A stretch of 64,000 nucleotides of DNA. Source: Mauremys mutica. Its lineage: Eukaryota > Chordata > Testudines > Geoemydidae. The notes under the pieces are model-generated. The model was not told the DNA's origin and ran no database searches. It worked only from the letters and a program-made list of their open reading frames with translations. Shown one piece after another: positions 56,235 to 64,000 of the stretch (positions within the stretch are counted from its first letter, which is position 1; every line of letters begins with the position of its first letter). Location: positions 105,811,222-105,875,221 of the forward strand of contig NC_059075.1 of NCBI RefSeq assembly GCF_020497125.1, written 5' to 3'. Position numbers and translations under genes: made by a program.

Positions 56235-56439
56235 CTGCAGGAGCTGATGGAACCAAGATGCTTGGGGTGCTATAAGCATCTTGGCTTGTCCAGTGGCCCT
56301 GATCCTGCAATAGAAGCAGGCAAGCAGAACCTGATGCCCACGGAGTCTCACTGCCATTAATGGGGTTCTGCACAGGTGTAGGGGTGTACCTGCACGCATC
56401 TCATTGCAGGAACACAGGCTAAAGAGCCTGTATTTTGGT

Positions 56440-56574
56440 CCAAGTCCGAATGTCTACACAGCAATTTTTAGCCCTGCAGTCTGAGACCTTTGAGCCCGAG
56501 TCATCAGACCAGGGCCAGCCACAGCTATGCCACAGTCTTTTAATCCAGTGTAGATATACCCTTAATGAATACAT
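56440..56574. mobile_element. Small Harbinger-like MITE
   Basis: AATGTCTACACAGCAATTTT at the left mirrors AATCCAGTGTAGATATACCC at the right; TTTTAGCCC / TTTAATCC continue the pairing. About 130 bp, non-coding. Confidence 0.55.
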
Positions 56575-57185
56575 TTGTCAGTAATTTTCGCATGAGCATA
56601 CAGTTCAGTTGTAAAAATAATCCATGCATGGATTTAGTGCTAGTAAAAGGTGTCAGCCTGACAACCTTCTAATGAAGTCCTAGCTGTACCTACAGGGTGA
56701 GCTTCTCCCCCCGACCTTGCCACCATACCACAACCCTGATCGTGTGGCAGGGGAATCTTCCTCGAGTGGTAACAGGGATAGTTCAGTCTCTATAACCCAT
56801 GGAGTTCCTGATGTCTATGCTGAGTCTGTCAATTAATGCAAAGTGTGGACATGGGCTTTTGCGGAGGGAACTGCAATTGACACCCACCAAATACATCTCA
56901 TTGAGGGGCCACCAAACATCTACTAGATGGGAACAATTTTCGTCCCTACTGAGCTGGGCTGGTAGAAAATCAAGAATCTGGATGGGAATCTTGCCACTGA
57001 CATCAGTGGAGCTCGGATTTTACCCCTCAACTTAAAACAATATGTTTCATAGCACAAAGGGCCTCAATCAGTTCTGTAAATTTAGGGATTGTCCTGTGAA
57101 TTTCAAGTAGGGTGGCAACCTTTGGAAAAGATTTACCTCTGTCCTGTGCTTGTAATATAACATCCTAGTCTATAATCCAATTCAG

Positions 57186-57582
57186 GTATGCCTTCAGTGC
57201 AGAGTTAACTCAAATGATTGGCAGCGGGTCCAAGCACCCAGGTTAGCCTGCCCCAGGGATGAGCAGCTGCACTGCAAAGCCCTAACTGAGTTATTGTGTC
57301 TTCACCCATGTGTGCTGCAAGGACTTCTGGGGGCACATCCCATGTTTCTTTGTGCTGCAATAAGACAAGCCACTCCATGATTCTTTCCCAGTGGCCTGTG
57401 GTAGAACTTGTATATCCTTCTGAGCACACACGGGGAACTATGGGAAGGCACTGGAGGACTAGCAGCACCCATGTGGTTTAGCCTGTCTCCTCCTTGCAAA
57501 CTCAGGTGAGAGGTTTTTGTGTGTGGACAGGAGAGGGATTAGGGGCAATGCCTGAGTTAGCTCTGCAGTGATGACATATACT
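57186..57582. mobile_element. MITE-like element abutting the second Harbinger
   Basis: TATGCCTTCAGTGCAGAGTT / AACTCA at the left is the inverse of TGAGTTAGCTCTGCAGTGATGACATA at the right, 22 of 26 positions agreeing. It ends within a few bases of the next element. Superfamily is uncertain, but the ends recall the Harbinger-like set. Confidence 0.65.
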
Positions 57583-57967
57583 CAGGCCATGCTACTCTAC
57601 AAAATTTGGGTGGCACAAGTTATGTCAGCACAAAGCCACCACAGTTGGTATATTGCTCGTGCGCATGCTTACTTGGCTTCTTGTGTTGGCGCTGGGCATA
57701 CTTACCAGGAGAGCTTGGGTCGATGCACAGTCCAGTACATATCCCAGTGTGCAACCGTCCATAGCAGTGTCTTTTGGGACGTTTTAGCAATTCATGATAG
57801 AGCAGAAATGAGTCATGCAGGAGTGACTGGAAGCAAGGGCTCAACTTCCTAGCATGTAATGGTCTTCATCCCAGAATGTCATCTATAGTCCATAATTTTT
57901 GCATCTTTTGGAAAAATTGCACGAACCCGTGCTGCCCTCCTTGCTGTCCACCATCTATGACAGAAGA

Positions 57968-59143
57968 ATGGAGCCTGCACAGATCTGCATTACTGCTGTA
58001 AGCACTGCAAGCACAGGACCTCCAGTGTTTGCAGAGCCATAAGAAGAACCAAACGTGACAATTCCGTGGATGACAGACTGCTGTGGGACACAGTGAGAAA
58101 CAATTCAAGGTTGTTGGTGGTGTTCACAAATCTGCAGATGGTGGAGCGCCTCTTCAGGGCCTGAGAAATGAGCACTGATCGTGGGGTCGCATTGTAATGC
58201 AGGCTTGGGATGATGTGCAAGGCCACATTCCTGGATCTGTGTGCCAAGCTTGCCAGCCCTCCAGCACAGGGACAACACAATGAGAGCTGCACTGACACTG
58301 AAGAAGCAAGTGGTGATTGCATGGTAGAAACTTGCAACACCAGATTGCTACCAGTTAGTGGGAAATCATTTTGGAGTTGGAAAATCCACTGTGAGGGCTG
58401 TTGTCATGCAAATATTCAGGACATTAATCATCTCGTGCTACACAGGACTGTAACTCTCACCAACATGCTCAACATAGTGGATGGGTCTGCAACAGTGGGG
58501 TTCCCAAACTGTGGTGTAGCAACAGATGGCATGCATATCCCTATTTTGGCACCTGACCACCTTGCCAGAAAGTACTTCAACAGAAAGGACTGCTTTTCTA
58601 TGGTTATGCAAGCATTGGCAAATCACCAAGGAAGGTGCATGACGTTCGCATCTTTAAAAACACAGGACTGTACAGAAAGATACAATCAGGGACTTTCTTT
58701 CCTGACCAGAAGATTACCCTTGGCAATGTTGAAATGCCAACAGTGATCCTGGGGGACCCAGCCTAGCCTTTGCTCCCCTGGCTCATGAAGCTGTACACCA
58801 GTCACATTGGCAGCACCAAGGAAAGATTCAACTACCGGGTCAGCAAGTAGTGCTGAATGACAATTGAATGAGTTTTTGGTAGACAGAAGGGATGCTGGCG
58901 TTGTTTACTCACAAGATTTGGATCTCAATTATAAAACATCCCAATGGTTATATCTGTCTGCTGTGTTCTGCACAATATCTGTGGAGCAAAGGGGGAAAGA
59001 TTTTTGACAGGATGCAGGGTGGAGGTGGAGCAGCTGTCTGCTGAGTTTGAACAGCCAGACACAAGGGCTATTAGAAAAGCTCAATGCAGAGCTATATAGC
59101 TCAGGGAGGCTTTGAAAGAGCACTTTAAGTGTGAGTCACAGTA
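57968..59143 (+). pseudogene. HARBI1-type transposase pseudogene
   Basis: It starts MEPAQICITAV, close in style to the MEPAAIIAALMAVV of the intact copy, and ends HFKCESQ before TAA. In between, frames are broken repeatedly. Recognisable stretches are VGFPNCGVATDGMHIPILAP (first catalytic Asp retained, flanking IDGTH changed), KYFNRKDCFSMVMQALANHQ, VILGDPA followed by a stop where the intact copy reads YPL, and the HNICGAKG-like segment near 58970-59000. It is a dead copy of the same lineage but clearly a different subfamily from the element at 21466. Confidence 0.88.
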
Positions 59144-59744
59144 ATGTGTTGTGGTGTACTGTGCTTTACAGGGCCTTGCTGTTTTGGGGGCTGTCACGAA
59201 TTGTGTGGTGCTTGGTGTAAATCTATGAATATAACACTGACAATGCACCTATTAATTTTGAGGTGCTTGCTGCACATTTATGATTATTACACTGTTTGTC
59301 ACTGATCCTATGAGTTGTGTCACACCGTACAGTAACAAGTATGTGGGTGCTTGCAGAATTGGTAGGCACTCTGCAGCATATGTTGTGAACTAATAAAGAT
59401 GAATTATTTTCCAAATAATAGAATTTATTCACTAATAAAACCAGTTCAGAAAAATCCATGCTATTCAAAAGCAAATATATTAAAAATTTAATATATTAAT
59501 GGAACAGAACTTGACAAGGGGAAAGAACATTCATGTCCATTTTACCTATACATACAGCAACCATGGTTTTCACAGGTCGGTGTATGAGAAGTTGTTGTTG
59601 TTGTCCATAATGTCCCCTGGAGTGGAGTGGTAGGGGTAGTGCAGTGGCCCTGATGCTATGTGGAATGTTATGGGGGGTGTAAGGAGGTGCTGCAAAGAAG
59701 TTCTCTATCGACTGCAAAGGGAGGCGAGCCAATGATTGTTGAAC

Positions 59745-61258
59745 CTATAGGTCCATAAGAGTCTGCAGCATCTGTGTTTGCTGCGGGAGAAGCCCCATTA
59801 TGTCCTGATGCATCTCCCACTTCTTTTCCTGCTGGGACTTTGTCCTCTCTGCTCTTTCCTTTTCCATCCTATCTGCAGTGTTTACCCTCCAGGCCCTTTG
59901 CTCATAGTCTGATGCAGCTCTGGCTTGCAGGATCTCATTGAACATGTCATCCCAAGTCCTCTTCCTTCTCCTCCTTATCTGGCTCAGGCATTCCACAGGT
60001 GTTGAGGGGAAACCCCGCAAGGCCGCAGAAGCTGCAGATAAACACAGGTGTCAGTGTCAGTATGGTCACAATGGAAAGTGAAAGTTAAGATTCAGAACTC
60101 CCTTCCCTTGCTCCCCTTAAGTTTTAAACTAGACATACTTATTGACACTTCTGCTTCGGACGGCTTGTGCATGGCACCACTCACAGCTCCAGCCGTGGTG
60201 AGTATAGCCCACCCAGGGGTGAGGGAAATGAGGAAGAAATTGCTAGGTTGCCTGAAACTATGAGCACAGGACAATGGCTCTGAATGCTGGCACCACTTCC
60301 ACAGGCAGTGGTGATTTTAGCTGATATCTCACTCCTCAGGGTAATAAAGACAGAGAGAGCACAGTTGCTGATGATGTCCCAAAGCCACGCAGGCGTGTAT
60401 GCTGCTAGCCTGTTTACTGCAGTGGTGCCTGCTGAAGTTAACACTGACTTGAGTGGGAAAGCGTCCTACCACTGAGGAAGAAATAAGGCAGCCATCCCTC
60501 CAAACCTTTAGGAGAGGATTGCAGAGTACCTCCATGAAAGTTTCATTAAGATCTTCCAGGAGGATTCAAGGGACATCCCAGTGTACATAAACAAAGTGTT
60601 CTGCACGCCCCGCCCTCCCTTACCTAAGTGTACAGCAGAATGAAAGGCAGATAATGCTACTTCTCTTAGTTGTACCACCACCTCCTCTAGTACAAGTAAA
60701 TTAATGAAAAGTCGAAAGCTGTGACCTGTTAAGTTGGGGGCACCATCACTCTAATGGGAAATACATTTACACACTTACCCGAGGGTCCTTCCACTGCATC
60801 GGGCTTGCCTATGCTTGACCGACTGGACTGCGGTGGAGTCTCAAACAGGTCCTGGCTCACAGCATATTTGGACCTCCTGGATGCAGGCTCTCCTCCTCCT
60901 CCTTCACCTCCTACTTGTTCTCACTGTTCACATCACCATGGCCCTCTGCGGGGTGGTAGTAGGGTCTTCGCCAAGTATGGCATGCCACTCTTTGTAAAAG
61001 CAGCAGGTCTGTGGCTCAGCACTGGCTGCCTGGCCTTCTGATATGCCAGATGAAGTCCCTTTGCTTTCAAGCAGCCCTGCTGCTGGTCCCTGTTGTACCC
61101 CTTCTCCTGCATCCCCCGTGCAATCTGCTCGTAAATGTCCATGTTTCTACAGCTGCTCCATATTGTACTTGCACAGACTCTTCTCTCCATAGGCCCAGGA
61201 GATCCAGTATCTCCTCTCTACTCCACGTCAGAGCACATGTGAACTGTGTAGCCAGCAT
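59745..61258 (-). pseudogene. Myb/SANT-like Harbinger protein pseudogene, two exons
   Basis: Exon 1 runs 61258-60779 and ends at a canonical GTAAGT donor; exon 2 runs 60031-59745 after TTTATCTGCAG. Exon 1 shows TWSREEILDLLGLWREES and, after a frameshift, IARGMQEKGYNRDQQQG with LHLAYQKAR, matching the trihelix domain of the intact protein. Exon 2 shows RRRRKRTWDDMFNEILQ and a charged helical tail ending in LQTLMDL. Gene structure matches the complete element (one intron, same position), but the frame in exon 1 is lost. Confidence 0.82.
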
Positions 61259-61565
61259 GGTCAGTTAGGCAGTTGCACACAACAAACAAGAACTGCTAGA
61301 TGTGCTCGCCAAGCTGGACAATCAAGAAAAGGCATTTAAAATTTTTATAGGGATTTAAAGTAGTGTGTGTGGGTGTGTGGGACTTCTGATATCTATGAGC
61401 CCTGAGCAGTGGAGTTCACAATTGTGACCACAGCGGTCAGTACTGGACATTGTGGGACAGCTGCTTGAAGCCTGTTAGGCTCAACATAAGTAACACAGTG
61501 TCTACACTTGCACTGCGTCAACCTTAGTACACCAACCACGGCTTAGTGCCACTTGGGGAGGTAGT

Positions 61566-62718
61566 TGTGACGGGTTCGGTCACAGAGATCCCATTGGGGC
61601 TGTCACCTGATGTGCCAAATTGGCCTCTGAGTCCATTTCCCCTGCCAGCTTGGGACTCCAGAACCCTGCCTTGTTGAGCCAGACATGCTAGTCAGCTGCA
61701 AACACAGACCCAGGTCTCGTCCACGCCACCAAAGCTGCAGACCTGAACCAAAAACTGCTCAGCAGGTCACTTATCTCCAGCACCCAGATACCCAGTTCCC
61801 AATGGGATCTAAACCCCAAATAAATCCGTTTTACTGTGTATAACGCTTATAAACTCATAAATTGTTCACCCTCTATAACACTGATAGAGAGATATGCAAA
61901 ACTGTTTGCTCCCCCAGGTATCACTTACTCTGGATTAATTAATAAACAAAAGTGATTTTATTAAGTATAAAAAGTAGGATTTAAGTGGTTCCAAATAATA
62001 ACAGACAAAGTAAGTTACTAAGCAAAATAAAACAAAATACGCAAGTCTAAGCCTAATACATTAAGAAACTGAATACAGGTAAATCTCAGCCTTAGAGATG
62101 TTCCAACAAGCTTCTTTCACAAATTAGACTTCTTCCTAGTCTGGGCCCAATCCTTTCCCCTGGTAAAATCTTTGTTAGTTCCAGCTCAGGTGGTAACTAG
62201 GGGATTTCTCATTACTGGAAGCATTTGTTCTGTTCCATCCCCTTTTGTATCTTTGGCACAAGGTGGGGATCCTTTCTCTCTCTCTCTGGGTTCCCACCCC
62301 TCCTTCTAAATGGAAAAGCACAAGATTTAAGATGGATTCCAGTTCAAGTGATATGATCACATGTCACTGTAAGACCTCATTACCCACTCACTGGCACATA
62401 GGTATACAGGAAGGCTTACAAATAAACAGAGCCATTTACAACCAATTGTCCTAGTTAATGGGAGCCATCAAGATTCCAAGCCAACATTAATGGCCCCCAC
62501 TTTGTATAATTACAATAGGACCTCAGAGTAATACTTTATATTTCTAGCTTCAGATACAAGAATGATACATTCATACAAATAGGATGACCACACTCACTAG
62601 ATTATAAGCTTTGTAATGATACCTTACAAGAGACCTTTTGCACAAAGCATATTCCAGTTACATTATATTCACACTTATAAACATATTTTTTATAAAGCAT
62701 ACAGAGTGCAACATCATA
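61566..62718 (+). mobile_element. Solo-LTR-like repeat
   Basis: Starts TGTGACGGGTTCGGTCACAG and ends near ACATCATA, flanked by GTAGT (61561-61565) and GTACT (62719-62723), 4/5 identical. Its 1153 bp contain no coding region. The sequence is one I associate with an abundant turtle repeat, but the superfamily is not certain. It splits the second Harbinger element and so is younger. Confidence 0.55.
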
Positions 62719-62850
62719 GTACTGTTACTGTGTTGCTGTAGTGGTTCACTTACATCAGTAGGAGACTAATTTAAGCGTAGACCCGTGCACAATTAGATCG
62801 ACACAAGGCAGTTTACGTCGACTTGACTTTGTTGTGTAGACCATGCCTCA

Positions 62851-64000
62851 GTCTTGCCCCTGCCCCATTGGTTTAAAATATCTAAGCAAGGCATTGGTGT
62901 CACAATTGGTGGTGGGAAAGAACTGAAATGCTTATGAAAATTTACTAACAGCTCTAGCTGGAGTCAGGAATACTGTGAGATGGATTGATTTTGGCTTCCC
63001 CTGTCTCTGTTTGGCATTCGCAGACAGAGAAGGCACAGGAAACTGCCTTCCAGGAATCTGTAGAGATACTCTGTCCTGCCACTCCACTGGTTGAGAATAT
63101 CTGGCTGCTGTTTTAGAGAAGAGATGATGTATTGTTTGAAAAGCCTGATGTCCTACTGCTGTAAGAAATCAGACCTGGATGGCTCTCCTTCCACACAGAA
63201 AGGAGAAAACGAACCCCTGGCATCAATAACAGGGATAGCAGCTCAAGGCTCTCAAAGTTTCCAGCAGCCTTTTAGAATTTGTTTTGTGTTTGCTGGACTG
63301 GCCCTCCCTTCGTGACCAGGAAGTTGATAAAAATGTGAGACACTTTCTAAGTTGTGGCTCCAAGTTACTCTATTCTGCAGCCCAGAAGAGTTTCTACTGA
63401 GGCATAAACTCACTTAAAACCACAGAGGTAAGACAAATACCTATAACTTGTAACAGAAGGCTTTCCATATACTTGGGCCCAGTTCAGAAGTGAATAAGAC
63501 TGATGTAAGCAAGTGTACAATAAGCAACTACAGCCCTGATCCTACACAAATCTGCTTAATTCTAGCAATGTGACTGTCCCATTGGCTTGAATGAAACTAT
63601 TTTGTGTGCTTACAATTAAGCACATGCATAGGTCTTTGCAGGATAGGCTCTAAGTTGGTGTCTGGAACATGCTTAGAAGCAAAAGAGGGATTACAGCAAC
63701 AAGAACTCCCAAACAGAAGGTGCAAGAAGGTATACGATAACTGGAGTTAATCAAATACTTCAGATGAAAAATGTCAATCAACATATGGTCTCTTTTTAAA
63801 ACAAATTTTTTTTAATTAAACCTTTAAACTTTTTAAAAAGTTGTCAAACTTTAAAAAACATGATTTTTTTTAATAAAAAAAAAATCAGTCGGTTGCCCTG
63901 CTAAAAGTTTAGGGTTCCGCTTGTGTTTTGGGTTGTTGTGCCCCCCACCTGTGAGTGTTTTGATGGGTCAGCATAGTCACATAGTGGGATTTTCCAAATA
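62851..64000. other. Non-coding stretch with an AT-rich possible MITE end
   Basis: No gene recognised. At 63790-63910 AT-rich sequence (TTTAAAACAAATTTTTTTTA, AAAAATCAGTCGGTTGCCCTG) looks like the end of a hAT-like MITE read in reverse; its other end was not found. Confidence 0.35.

Larger units (their letters stand above)
57585..62847. mobile_element. Decayed PIF/Harbinger element, interrupted by an LTR-like repeat
   Basis: GGCCATGCTACTCTACAAAA and the inverted TTGTGTAGACCATGCC are the ends, with TCA duplicated at 57582-57584 and 62848-62850. Compared with the copy at 21466 it is in opposite orientation: transposase remnant on the plus strand and Myb-like remnant on the minus strand, still convergent. 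Both genes carry stops and frameshifts. A 1.15-kb LTR-like repeat sits at 61566-62718, so the element itself is about 4.1 kb. Confidence 0.88.

Overview
The window is non-coding-rich vertebrate nuclear DNA, most likely from a turtle (cryptodire). The grounds are a tRNA-derived SINE of the turtle type with a CR1-like 3' tail, CR1/L3 LINE 3' ends, CORE-SINE (MIR-like) copies, and very many short hAT and PIF/Harbinger DNA transposons. There is no bacterial gene organisation, rRNA gene, tRNA gene or CRISPR array. Most open frames here are chance frames or transposon remnants.

Layout. 1-5.4 kb: a CR1 split by a hAT MITE, a second MITE of the same family in opposite orientation, MIR pieces and a GC-rich hAT MITE. 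5368-7646: a hAT element with perfect 8-bp target duplication. It is a giant palindrome whose arms both carry the transposase C-terminus, and each arm holds a further MITE at the same mirrored site. 9-21 kb: small Harbinger-like MITEs, a degenerate ~65-bp tandem array and one CR1. 21466-26403: a complete two-gene Harbinger transposon, with an intact Myb/SANT-like gene (two exons, canonical splice sites) converging on an intact HARBI1-type transposase gene. 29.6-30.8 kb: an unclassified long-inverted-repeat element. 31-42 kb: nested MITEs with internal G-rich minisatellites. 45.2-47.7 kb: a transposase-like gene of a family I know from invertebrate genomes, broken by two frame lesions, with four copies of ATGATGCAAT just upstream. 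50-54.9 kb: CR1, SINEs and a hAT element inserted inside a tRNA-derived promoter. 57585-62847: a second, decayed Harbinger element interrupted by a solo-LTR-like repeat.

Host genes. None is recognised. Several minus-strand segments look like coding exons (strong splice sites, one open phase, one ending in a stop), at 56.1, 43.3, 29.4, 28.4 and 9.7 kb. They might belong to one long-intron gene crossing the window, but I cannot name it and one phase mismatch remains.

How the parts relate. The complete Harbinger element encodes both proteins that its family uses for mobilisation (transposase, and a Myb-like DNA-binding partner), and many small elements in the window share its terminal GTCTACAC core. 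The hAT MITE target duplications fall almost entirely into the nnnTAnnn class reported for Buster-type hATs, whereas the large palindromic hAT has an Ac-type duplication, so two distinct hAT machineries seem to have acted here.
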